This document shows positions 19,327 to 28,965 of a stretch of DNA of 64,000 nt, one piece after another (the stretch's first letter is position 1; every line of letters starts with the position of its first letter). The stretch covers positions 62,001 through 126,000 of the forward strand of contig WSYJ01000160.1 in the NCBI GenBank assembly GCA_020186115.1, in the 5' to 3' direction. The notes under the pieces are model-generated. The model worked only from the letters and a program-made list of their open reading frames with translations, did no database searches and was not told the DNA's origin. Origin of the DNA: Histomonas meleagridis (Eukaryota; Parabasalia; Tritrichomonadida; Dientamoebidae). The position numbers and the translations under genes are program-made.

Positions 19327-22300
19327 TTATTCTTTATCAATAATTTTTTTGATTTCATTACAAATCTCCATAAATTTTGCTTGAAAAATATCATTTTGAA
19401 ACTGATTTAATTGTTGTTCGAACATTTTCTTATAAAACAATGGAAGTATCAATGGTGAGCACAAAGACTTTGGCAAACAAATTGGTGCATTCGAAATCGG
19501 AACTAATTGAAAATTCCTTGGGAAAATCGGTTCATTTGCGTCAAAATGATGCAAATTAAACGGAAACTTTGTAACTCCGATTTTAATTGCATTCAATTGT
19601 AACAGAAATGGTCGAATTTTTTCGGCGATTTTTTCATCAGAAGGAAAAGAATTTGCAAATATTGGATCAATATCTTCGAAATCGTCAGCAATTAATTTAC
19701 CACCAAAAGCATAACGAATTATAAAACGTGAAATTGGGATAAATAAAGGAGAATTAGTTAACCAAGACCATATCATATGAGTACCAAATCCAGTAAAAGC
19801 TTCAATTTCATTTATAGATTTAGCTTTTTTATTCGGAATTAGAATTTTATTATTATTTGTGTCAGTTGATACAAATAAATTATTACGTAATTTATTAATA
19901 AACGTGTTTATAGGTATTAAATTTGAGTCTATTTTAATATTTTTTATATAATGATTTAATATATTTGGACAAATAAAACGAAACAAATTATAAAATTCTC
20001 GATAAAACTTAGTAATATCATAAACATTTATTACTTTAGCAAATAAATTCCTTACGTTATCATATTTAACATCAATAAAATCTAAAGGATTTCCTAATTT
20101 TAATTTCATTGGATATAAAAACGAATTTAAAATAGAGAATGAATCATTTGATGGGATATTAATGTTTAAAGATTTATCTTTGTTTAATATATAATAATAT
20201 TGTATTAGAAATCGAATTGATTTAGGTGATATATTGAAAAATTTATGTAAAAGTTTGTCTTCAAATATTAATGAAGAAGGAATTTTAAATTGTTTTAATA
20301 AACAAGAAATATAATATATATGTGAGTTAGATTCTATTGTAAGATTTTCTTTTAACTGTTTGAATATGTTATTAATTTCACTGGTGATTTTATTAATCGG
20401 ATATATTTTTAATGAGTTTTGTATGACAATAATTGGACTTAATGGAATTATATTGTTTTGGAATGTTAAAGTTATAGAATTGGATTCGATTTTTATGAAC
20501 TTTTCTTGAATTTCTTTGTTGTTTACGGAGATAAAACCTTGTGGAAAATCTTTCACATAAATATGATAACTTTCAGCTTTCATGTTTGAGAATTTCAATT
20601 CGCCATTTTGATTTTCAGGTTGAACGACAAAAATTTTTCCGGAAATTTGTTTATAAATGTTATTAACTACAAAAGAAGTTATAATTGGTAATTTTAACTC
20701 ATTAATTTTACCTAAAAAATTTATTTTATTTTGATTTGGATTAATTAATTGTAAACAAAGATTTTTCGCGTATTTATATAAATAACTATTTTTATCATAT
20801 GATAAAAGTATTTCAATTAAATCAATGAAATTATTTTTTATTATAGTTAAATCATTGGTTATATTACAATAACAATAAATCGAAAATGTTAGAATAGAAA
20901 TACATAAAATATAATTTGAAATTTGATTAATTAAATTTATTGAGAAAAATTTAATATAATTTTTCATTTGTATTTTTGTTATTATATTATTTGATGTTAT
21001 TTTACAATACCAATCAGAATAAACATAAGGAAACAGTATAATTTCATTATTTATTATATGTTTATATAAAGGTATTAATATAAATTGATGTAAATCATTT
21101 TGTAAATTTTCATTTTTTGTTATAATAATTTCATCAATCAAAAAATTAATAAATTGTATTGTAAATTCGAAATTGTTTTCATATAAATATATGGATGCAA
21201 TTTTAAGTGATAAATAATCGTTGTTTGCAATATTCTTTAATGTTATTATATCGCCAGTAAAAGTAAATTGGAAATTATTTTTATTAATGTAGAAATTCGA
21301 ATTTTCAGAATCAAAAATTTGTATTTTTGATTCAATATGTGAAATTTCATTAACTTTTATATAAATATAATCAGAAAAAGGTCTTTCAATATCAATAGAA
21401 GAATTTGACTTTAAAGAAGGAATTATTACATTATTTTCGAATTCGATTTTAGGGTTTATTAAAGAGTTTATTGATAATTCGATAAGTTTTTTAAATAAGG
21501 AATTTACTTTTATTAAATTTTTAGCAAAAAGTTTAATTTCTTGCGAATAATTACCATTCATTGTTTGATTACTTTTATATATATAAAATATTTTTGGGAT
21601 TGTTTCGATTAAATAAGATAAATTTTTAATTTCATTTTGATCTAAATCATTAATTATTTTGGTAATTAATAATAATGAATTTGATTTATCAGAAAAAGAA
21701 TTAATAAAATTAGTTTTAATTGACTCAACAAATAATTTATTTGAAGTTTCATTAAATAAATTCACATTTAAGAATTGTGGAATTGTTCTTTGTATTCTAT
21801 TTAATGCTTGATTAAATATTAAAATCGATTTTAAATATTTTATTAATGTATCAGAACTTGAAATTTTTTGTGGATATATATTAATATTAAACTTTATTAA
21901 GCTCAAATCAAATAATTTTTTGTTTTCAATGATTTTATCGAATGATAAACGAAACAATTTCAAAAATCCTTGTGAATTAAATGAATCCAAATCAATTATC
22001 TCATTAAAAAACGAAATAGTTTCAAGTGAATTATTTATATTATTCCAATTAATATCAAATCTTTCGATTGAAGTAACATTAATCTTATTATTAAAGTCAT
22101 ATAAAAATGGAAAATCGCCAATATTAATTTTAATATTCTTTAAGTTTAATGGTTTTAATATTATTGAAATATAATCTTGAAAAGTTACTTTTCTAATTGA
22201 TTCCTTTATAATTAAACCATTTTTAGTTATAAATACAAACTTTTCATTAAATGAAATATAAATACCTAAAATTATTTGATCTTTAAATGTATTACATTTA

Positions 22301-25300
22301 AAGTTATATAATATACAATTAGTATCAATACTATTTATTATATTAATCACTAAACTTCCTGAATCAATAATCATTTCGAAATATAAAAATTTGTTTTTAT
22401 TCACATTAATTACTGGTAAAAAATGATATTCATTTGCCGAATAATTATTTTGCTTGAATTTTCGTATTGAATAAATTTTATTATCAATTAATAAATGTGA
22501 AAAATTCGAATTGTTTTGATTTAATAAGAATAAAGGTAATTTAGTTTTAATGATTAATGGTGGATTCCTTGATAATATGAAAGGAATTATTTCACCAAAA
22601 ATGGAAAAGTTTGTTTTCAAAAAATATATTTTATTACCTGTTTTTATAAATGATTGATTAAGTTTCTTAATATAACCTAAAGTTATGATTCCATTTTTTA
22701 TTGGAATTTTCTTGTTTTCATATTTAAAACTACATGTGTTATCAAGTTGAATAAAATATGTATTACAACTTGACTTTTGTATAAATCCTATTAAAGAATT
22801 TGGCTCTGGTTTAAATGTTAAAATATTATCATTTAAAAGATAAATTTTCTTTTTAGTTTTTTGTCCAATAAATTTCCCATCGAAAATTAAATTTATAAAA
22901 TTTTGTTTTATTTTAATTTTTGGGATTTTATGTATATTAATATTATTATTAATACTTAATTCAACTAATGCAAATTCAGCTATTTTAGAATATGGTCCAT
23001 TTAATGAATCTTTTACTACTTCAATTAAGTTATTTGATTGAGAAGGTATAAAATCGGGTAAAATTGGTACGAATTGCGTATTATAATATTTCATATGTAT
23101 ACTATTTAATGAAGGCAAATGAAATTTAATTCCATATTTTGTAATGAAATAATAATTATAATAATCAATTCCAATAATTCGATATGTTTCATTATCATTC
23201 ATAATTTGAATCGATTGATATAAATGAAATGGCATAAATCTTTGTGATAATATTAATAACGCTCCAAGTGTTTCATTTGTTTGATTTTTAATATATTTTG
23301 TTAATTCTGTTAATGAGTTTGGTTGAATTAATAGACGTAATATATATGATTTAATAATTGAGATTGACATAAAATTCATTTTCTTATCGTTTTTGTTTTG
23401 GATTTCTTCTAAATAATCATTTCCAATTAAATTTAATGCGTTTTCGATTCCAATTAACTCTTTAACATTAGCTTTTAATTCAAAGTAATCAATGATTTGT
23501 AATATATGTAAAAATAAGTTTAATTGATTAAACTTTAATAAAATTATTATTAAATGTTTCAATTTTGTTAACATTTCATTAGTTCTTTTCATATATTTTG
23601 TAGATAACAATACAAAATTTAAAAAAGGAATTTGTATTGTTGTTAAGTTGATTTTTTTATGTTCTAAAATTGTTACAAAATATGAAAAAAGTTTATTTTC
23701 ATCAGGAAAATTCTTAAACACTTTTAATGATTTTGTTATAATTTCTTCTGAATATAAATTACTTAAAGGAATTGTTAACAAAGAAAATTTACGATAAAAT
23801 TTCATTAAAGTTTTAATGTTTATATTAACATTAAATCTTAATGCTAATAAAAAATTTTCTGCGTATTCTTGTAATAACAAATTATTATCAGAAATAACTT
23901 TTTTACTTAAATTTGGTATAACTTTTTTAATAAATTCTTTAGATTGCTTTAAATCTTTAATAAGTTCAATGATAAATTTACAGTTTTTATATTTTATATG
24001 TGAAATTGGATGAAATATTAACAAAGGTCCAATTTGTTTAAAGAATTTTATTTTGTTGATTGAAGATGAAATAAGATTTTGTGGTCTATTTGTTATATCT
24101 ATAAATTCATTAAATGTTAAATCAGAAATAACTTTCGAATTTATTATATATTTCATAACAATAAAAACATTTTTCGATATTGAATTTGATATAAATATTT
24201 TTTTAATGAAATTTCTTTCATTTTTCGAGTTATAAATTTTTTTTATTTGTAAAAGAATTTCATTTTTTTCATTTTTATCAATTTTTTTATTCAAAACGTT
24301 TTCAGGTATCAAAAGAGAAATATATTTTTTCATATTATTAATTTTTAATGCTTTCTTAAATATACACTCAAATAATATATTACTATAATCATAAAAAGAA
24401 TAAGGAGTTAAATAAGGTAATGATTGTATTTGTGTTGAAGTAATTGTAGCTTTATAACCATAACAATTCTTTTTATGATTATTCTTATATTTTATAGCTA
24501 TACATTTCGAATTGAATATCATATGTTCTTGCCAATTATCTAAAACAGGTTTCGTCATTTTCGAATCTAAATATATTATAATGTTTTCACCTTTTTTAGT
24601 TTGTGGATCAAAATCAATTGTTATAATATTTGCTTTAGAAAATTTATATATTTTATTATATGTACCATTAAATTCATTCGGACGTTTAATTTCATCGATA
24701 TACATATGTTTAATAACTTTAGGCTTTCTATCGACTTTATGTTTATTAGCAAAATCTTTTAAATTTAACTCAGATGTATATTTTAATATTACATTTAAAA
24801 ATGGCATAACAATGTCATTAAAAGTTTTATCAATTATATTGGAAGAAATACAAATCTCTAATGGATATATAATTAATGGAATGATTATTAACAAAACAGT
24901 TTCATTACATCTTTCTAAATATGGTAAAATTTGTAATATATAAAACGAAGAATAAATTTCTTCACAAAATATTCCTTGATTAATAATATATATTAATGAA
25001 CTTAAAAATCGATAATTGTTTTTAATTACAGCGTTTTCAATGATATATAAATATTTTGGCGATAAAATCGTTGTACAAAATAAAAAGTTATTATTAAAAC
25101 CTCTTCCAAATATTGATAAAATTTCATTTATGTTTAATTCGGATAAAATTAAATCAACTTTTTTTAATGTATCGAAATAATTTTTCTTTTGTAATAATAA
25201 TGAAGAAATAAATTCGATTTTAATATAAGAAGGTAATTTTTTACAATTTAATATTTTTAATATAATATCGAAATCTAAATCAATATCATTTTCTTGAAAC

Positions 25301-26946
25301 ATATGTAAATTATAATGTATTATCATTAATATCAAAGAAGGTTCAAGAAATTTATTATAATTTAATAATGAATAATGAATTAACGACAAAAGTGAATTTC
25401 GATTAATAATAGTATATTCCGAATTCATATCTAATGTATTAGTTAATAATACATCATAAGTAATTTTAATTCCAACTTTATATAATAATTTAATGAAATT
25501 ATTTTTTGTTTTTACTTTATTGTTTATTGTAATTAGTCTATAAAATGATAAATATGGATAAATGATAACTTTATCTTTAGCATTAATTCGAATAAATGAT
25601 TCACTAATTTCATCAAATGTTACACAATTCGATATAAATAATATATGAAACGAATCAATTGTTCCATTATTTTTTGAAATTGTATAAATATTTGAATTTC
25701 TATCGAATAAAATTATTAAATTTTCATCCGAAATTAAATCAATTGATGAATTAATATTTAATAATTTAATAAATCCTTCTCTTGAACCAGAAGTAAAATT
25801 TAACATTAATTCTTTTATTAAAATTGTTTTCCTATTTTTAATTTTATATATTAAAACTTTGTTTTGTAATATTACATAAAGTTTATTCTTAAAACATATA
25901 AAAGGATTATCATTTAATTCATTAATTTGTATTTTATCCACAAGTTTCAATGAATTTAAATCAATTATTTGGATAAATTGTTCATTTTCGAATTTAATAT
26001 ATAATTCTTTATTACATATTGTCATATACATAGGTATTTTCGACATAAAATTTTCATTTATCATTAAAATAGAACTCAATGTAGTACCACATAAACCAGT
26101 ACCAATTTTATATAATCCAATTGATGGATCTAATATATATAATATACCACAATATGAAGCAATTTTCCGTGGTGTAAAATCATCATGATTTTGTGGTATT
26201 AACCAATTACTTCGTAATAAATGACACGAGAATTTATATTTTGTTGATGTATTTATAAATGAATAAAATGAAACTTTTGGTATTTTTTCATTAATTTTTT
26301 CTAATAACATTTTCGTTTTATTCTTTATAAAGTCCGTAGTTTTTATTTGTGTTAATATCATTGATATTTCTAACAAATCTTCTGTTCTAGAACGAATTTC
26401 TAAAAAAGTAAACAAAAAATCAAAAATTATATTGATTTGTTCAATAGAATTCTTAAAATATGGCGTAGCATTATAAATCCATTTGATGACTTTTTCTGTT
26501 ATCGGTGGTACATCCCACATATTCGGATGCTTTTTATGTATTAAAAATTGTGTTAATTTCGGTATTATTTGTATTATTAATTCAGGTTTATGTTTTAAAG
26601 TGGATTCGATAATTGGAATAAACACATTTTTTACTATGAAAAATGGTGGCGTTAATTCTGGTATAAAATATTTAACAACTTTCGGAAAGGTTTTTTGCGA
26701 TTTTGAAAAAGTATGTTTATAATATTCTTTTAAAATAGTACGTATTTCATTTATATCTTTTAATTCATCTATATCATGAATTCGTTCTTCTTCAAACGAA
26801 CTTTCATTGATATGAAATATTTTTTTATATGTAACATTATCAATTATATTTAATTCTTCCGAAAATTCTTGTATTGTGTCTTGCCCATATATTAAGCCAG
26901 GACCATATTTTTCTAATAGATTTCGAAACGCCTTTTCATTATTCAT
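19327..26946 (-). CDS. Giant HECTD4/HERC-like protein with SPRY domain
   Basis: About 2539 aa from the ATG at 26946 (MNNEKAFRNLLEKYGPGLIY). An ATG 15 codons upstream is possible, but a TTCACC initiator-like site lies between them. Recognisable parts: a beta-propeller-like region near residues 250-480; a CUB-like segment near 780-860 (DPQTKKGENIIIYLDSKMTK, ending YGYKATI) of the type seen in ZZEF1/HECTD/HERC proteins; and a SPRY/B30.2 domain near 1520-1650 (YFEMIIDSGSL, FVFITKNGLIIKE, INIGDFPFLYDF). The last 200 residues weakly recall a HECT N-lobe (GTHMIWSWLTNSPLFIPISR, then ADDFEDIDPIFANSF). The HECT C-lobe with its catalytic Cys is not visible, so this may be a scaffold rather than an active ligase. 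It is extremely rich in Ile, Asn and Lys, following the AT-rich codons. Family assignment is moderate to weak. Confidence 0.6.
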   Translation of the reverse strand: MNNEKAFRNLLEKYGPGLIYGQDTIQEFSEELNIIDNVTYKKIFHINESSFEEERIHDIDELKDINEIRTILKEYYKHTFSKSQKTFPKVVKYFIPELTPPFFIVKNVFIPIIESTLKHKPELIIQIIPKLTQFLIHKKHPNMWDVPPITEKVIKWIYNATPYFKNSIEQINIIFDFLFTFLEIRSRTEDLLEISMILTQIKTTDFIKNKTKMLLEKINEKIPKVSFYSFINTSTKYKFSCHLLRSNWLIPQNHDDFTPRKIASYCGILYILDPSIGLYKIGTGLCGTTLSSILMINENFMSKIPMYMTICNKELYIKFENEQFIQIIDLNSLKLVDKIQINELNDNPFICFKNKLYVILQNKVLIYKIKNRKTILIKELMLNFTSGSREGFIKLLNINSSIDLISDENLIILFDRNSNIYTISKNNGTIDSFHILFISNCVTFDEISESFIRINAKDKVIIYPYLSFYRLITINNKVKTKNNFIKLLYKVGIKITYDVLLTNTLDMNSEYTIINRNSLLSLIHYSLLNYNKFLEPSLILMIIHYNLHMFQENDIDLDFDIILKILNCKKLPSYIKIEFISSLLLQKKNYFDTLKKVDLILSELNINEILSIFGRGFNNNFLFCTTILSPKYLYIIENAVIKNNYRFLSSLIYIINQGIFCEEIYSSFYILQILPYLERCNETVLLIIIPLIIYPLEICISSNIIDKTFNDIVMPFLNVILKYTSELNLKDFANKHKVDRKPKVIKHMYIDEIKRPNEFNGTYNKIYKFSKANIITIDFDPQTKKGENIIIYLDSKMTKPVLDNWQEHMIFNSKCIAIKYKNNHKKNCYGYKATITSTQIQSLPYLTPYSFYDYSNILFECIFKKALKINNMKKYISLLIPENVLNKKIDKNEKNEILLQIKKIYNSKNERNFIKKIFISNSISKNVFIVMKYIINSKVISDLTFNEFIDITNRPQNLISSSINKIKFFKQIGPLLIFHPISHIKYKNCKFIIELIKDLKQSKEFIKKVIPNLSKKVISDNNLLLQEYAENFLLALRFNVNINIKTLMKFYRKFSLLTIPLSNLYSEEIITKSLKVFKNFPDENKLFSYFVTILEHKKINLTTIQIPFLNFVLLSTKYMKRTNEMLTKLKHLIIILLKFNQLNLFLHILQIIDYFELKANVKELIGIENALNLIGNDYLEEIQNKNDKKMNFMSISIIKSYILRLLIQPNSLTELTKYIKNQTNETLGALLILSQRFMPFHLYQSIQIMNDNETYRIIGIDYYNYYFITKYGIKFHLPSLNSIHMKYYNTQFVPILPDFIPSQSNNLIEVVKDSLNGPYSKIAEFALVELSINNNINIHKIPKIKIKQNFINLIFDGKFIGQKTKKKIYLLNDNILTFKPEPNSLIGFIQKSSCNTYFIQLDNTCSFKYENKKIPIKNGIITLGYIKKLNQSFIKTGNKIYFLKTNFSIFGEIIPFILSRNPPLIIKTKLPLFLLNQNNSNFSHLLIDNKIYSIRKFKQNNYSANEYHFLPVINVNKNKFLYFEMIIDSGSLVINIINSIDTNCILYNFKCNTFKDQIILGIYISFNEKFVFITKNGLIIKESIRKVTFQDYISIILKPLNLKNIKINIGDFPFLYDFNNKINVTSIERFDINWNNINNSLETISFFNEIIDLDSFNSQGFLKLFRLSFDKIIENKKLFDLSLIKFNINIYPQKISSSDTLIKYLKSILIFNQALNRIQRTIPQFLNVNLFNETSNKLFVESIKTNFINSFSDKSNSLLLITKIINDLDQNEIKNLSYLIETIPKIFYIYKSNQTMNGNYSQEIKLFAKNLIKVNSLFKKLIELSINSLINPKIEFENNVIIPSLKSNSSIDIERPFSDYIYIKVNEISHIESKIQIFDSENSNFYINKNNFQFTFTGDIITLKNIANNDYLSLKIASIYLYENNFEFTIQFINFLIDEIIITKNENLQNDLHQFILIPLYKHIINNEIILFPYVYSDWYCKITSNNIITKIQMKNYIKFFSINLINQISNYILCISILTFSIYCYCNITNDLTIIKNNFIDLIEILLSYDKNSYLYKYAKNLCLQLINPNQNKINFLGKINELKLPIITSFVVNNIYKQISGKIFVVQPENQNGELKFSNMKAESYHIYVKDFPQGFISVNNKEIQEKFIKIESNSITLTFQNNIIPLSPIIVIQNSLKIYPINKITSEINNIFKQLKENLTIESNSHIYYISCLLKQFKIPSSLIFEDKLLHKFFNISPKSIRFLIQYYYILNKDKSLNINIPSNDSFSILNSFLYPMKLKLGNPLDFIDVKYDNVRNLFAKVINVYDITKFYREFYNLFRFICPNILNHYIKNIKIDSNLIPINTFINKLRNNLFVSTDTNNNKILIPNKKAKSINEIEAFTGFGTHMIWSWLTNSPLFIPISRFIIRYAFGGKLIADDFEDIDPIFANSFPSDEKIAEKIRPFLLQLNAIKIGVTKFPFNLHHFDANEPIFPRNFQLVPISNAPICLPKSLCSPLILPLFYKKMFEQQLNQFQNDIFQAKFMEICNEIKKIIDKE

Positions 26947-27186
26947 ATTAAAGTTATTATTAACGGTGAATGCAATAAAAAAAGTAATCAAAACCAGAAA
27001 ACAAAATACATTTTACCCAAAATTAATATTAACAAAACAATGTTACACTTTTATGTCTTAATTATTACCGATTTTTGGAAATTAAATTTAGAAAACAAAA
27101 TGATATTATCTAATGTTGTAAAATCATTTTTGATGAATATGCCGATATTGATATTTGAATTGAAAATGATCGAAAACCGAAACACG

Positions 27187-28365
27187 TCAAATTCCAAAAT
27201 AATAATAAAATGCTCTTGCTCCATTTTCATAGTTTTCTGAAGCCAAAATCCTTGTATTAGACATATAATTCCAATCAACAGTGTCATAAATCATAGAGAA
27301 CATGTTCAATTGTGAAGAAGTGAATCTAAAAACATAATCTACATCCGCTGATAAAAAATATGCATTTGTCATAGCTCTTGCTGCAACAATTCCGGAGAAA
27401 GTTGATCTAAATGTACCAATTAATATATCGCACATTGTCAAACAAGCTATATCACGTAAAGCGTCAATTCGTTTTCCATCTGTAACTTTAGTAGTATTAG
27501 AAACGAATAAACGATCTGGATATTTTTGTTGGAAATAATATGTGTATCCGCCATTATTCGATGAGAAGAATATATATGGCTTTTCTTCTATGATATAATG
27601 ATCTAAAAATGGAACTAATACTCGTTTTAGAAAATCAAGGTTATTTGTGAAACATTGATCATCATCAAATTTCCGAATATGAATTCCTATAACCTTCGAA
27701 CTTTTAGGTATTGCTTTGAATTGCTTTTTTACATAGTCAATAGTGGATTCACTAAAATATGCAAAATAATTGGATAAAAAATATACAAAATGAACACCAA
27801 AATGGGTACGAACAAACTTATTAATGTCGTACTCTGTAAGAAGAAAATATGGATATACTAACGTGGCTTTAAGTGGCTTTTCTAATTCTAATAATTTTTG
27901 ATAATTAAAATCTATCCAATGTTCTAATGTAAAAACATTTTTGGATTTGCGCGTATAACCTTCAGGAATTGGTTGGATTTTAAGAGACTCAGGAAATAAT
28001 AATCCAGAATCAGTTAAATTGATTCGACTAAAAATGGAACGATTAAGAGCAAGAGCCATGACAGCACCGCTAACTTGATGATAAAAAGCATTTCCCATAC
28101 CATTCTTCATTGAAACATCAACAATTTTATTATCCATAAATTGAATGTCTTTTACTTCATTTTCCCAAGCAATAATTGTATCATAGGCACGAAATAATAA
28201 AGAACAACTAATTTCGCTTTTTGGTGATGTACATTCTCGATATCCTCTTTTCCATGTTGGTAAATGAAAAAATTTTTCTAATTCAAATATGCTCGAATTG
28301 CATTTCGAAAAAGAAATACTTGGTTCTGGAGTATAAAGAGAAAATATGAAAGAAAAGAAAACCAT
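27187..28365 (-). CDS. Fucosyltransferase-like GT-B glycosyltransferase, secretory pathway
   Basis: 392 aa from the first in-frame ATG at 28365. The N-terminus MVFFSFIFSLYTPEPSIS is a signal peptide or anchor. In the C-terminal half, SSKVIGIHIRKFDDDQC (near 225) matches the H-x-R donor-binding motif of fucosyltransferases. CDILIGTFRSTFSGIVAARA (near 310-330) matches the conserved D-x-L-(I/V)-GT-x-STFS motif found in alpha-1,2/1,6 fucosyltransferases, NodZ and plant FUT1-type (GT37) enzymes. It would act in the ER/Golgi on glycoproteins or glycolipids. Substrate and CAZy family cannot be fixed from motifs alone. Confidence 0.6.
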   Translation of the reverse strand: MVFFSFIFSLYTPEPSISFSKCNSSIFELEKFFHLPTWKRGYRECTSPKSEISCSLLFRAYDTIIAWENEVKDIQFMDNKIVDVSMKNGMGNAFYHQVSGAVMALALNRSIFSRINLTDSGLLFPESLKIQPIPEGYTRKSKNVFTLEHWIDFNYQKLLELEKPLKATLVYPYFLLTEYDINKFVRTHFGVHFVYFLSNYFAYFSESTIDYVKKQFKAIPKSSKVIGIHIRKFDDDQCFTNNLDFLKRVLVPFLDHYIIEEKPYIFFSSNNGGYTYYFQQKYPDRLFVSNTTKVTDGKRIDALRDIACLTMCDILIGTFRSTFSGIVAARAMTNAYFLSADVDYVFRFTSSQLNMFSMIYDTVDWNYMSNTRILASENYENGARAFYYYFGI

Positions 28366-28965
28366 GATTTTAACCAAAAAGATGAATAATTACCAATAGT
28401 TACAGGCGATTGTATGCCCGATACAAGTCACTTTTTTAACTCGGTCAGCCGATCATAATTCACTGAATTCAATAATTCAAAACAATTTTGTTTTTTTAAT
28501 GTTCTCTTGAGAGTATGACAGGCGAACAAGATTTTAAAAATGATCTAAAACCTAGAGCATTTGACAACATATTCAATACTATGATTGATATTATTTTGAA
28601 TCATTTAATTTAAAATTTTCATATGATTTAGTAACAAAAAAATCACTATTATATTGAATTCTATATGAAGCAAATCGAGTTCCATTCCTTATTTTAATAA
28701 TTTTTAATGATTTAAATCATTCAGTATTTCTTGGGAATGCAGAAAACAAATTTTCCCTTTTTCGTAAACTACAGAATATTAAAACCGCCACAAGAATTGC
28801 CATTAACAAGTTCTTGAAATAGAAAAAAAGCTTTTGCTCTTCATGAAACAACAAGCATAATATCTAACGTATATAAATCACGTTAATCAATGTATTAAGG
28901 TATTTTAAAAAAAAAATCGCAAGAATTCATATGTTTTATTTTACTTCTTTGCAAAGAACTGTAAC
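28366..28965. other. divergent intergenic region, nothing recognised
   Basis: 600 bp between two divergent genes. It must hold both promoters, but no clear TCAYW initiator stands next to either ATG (ATTCATC lies about 15 bases before 28365). Confidence 0.45.

Noticed and set aside
27051-27287. Small minus frame overlapping the end of the fucosyltransferase-like gene
   Set aside because: It is in a different frame to the real gene and has no start context or domain.
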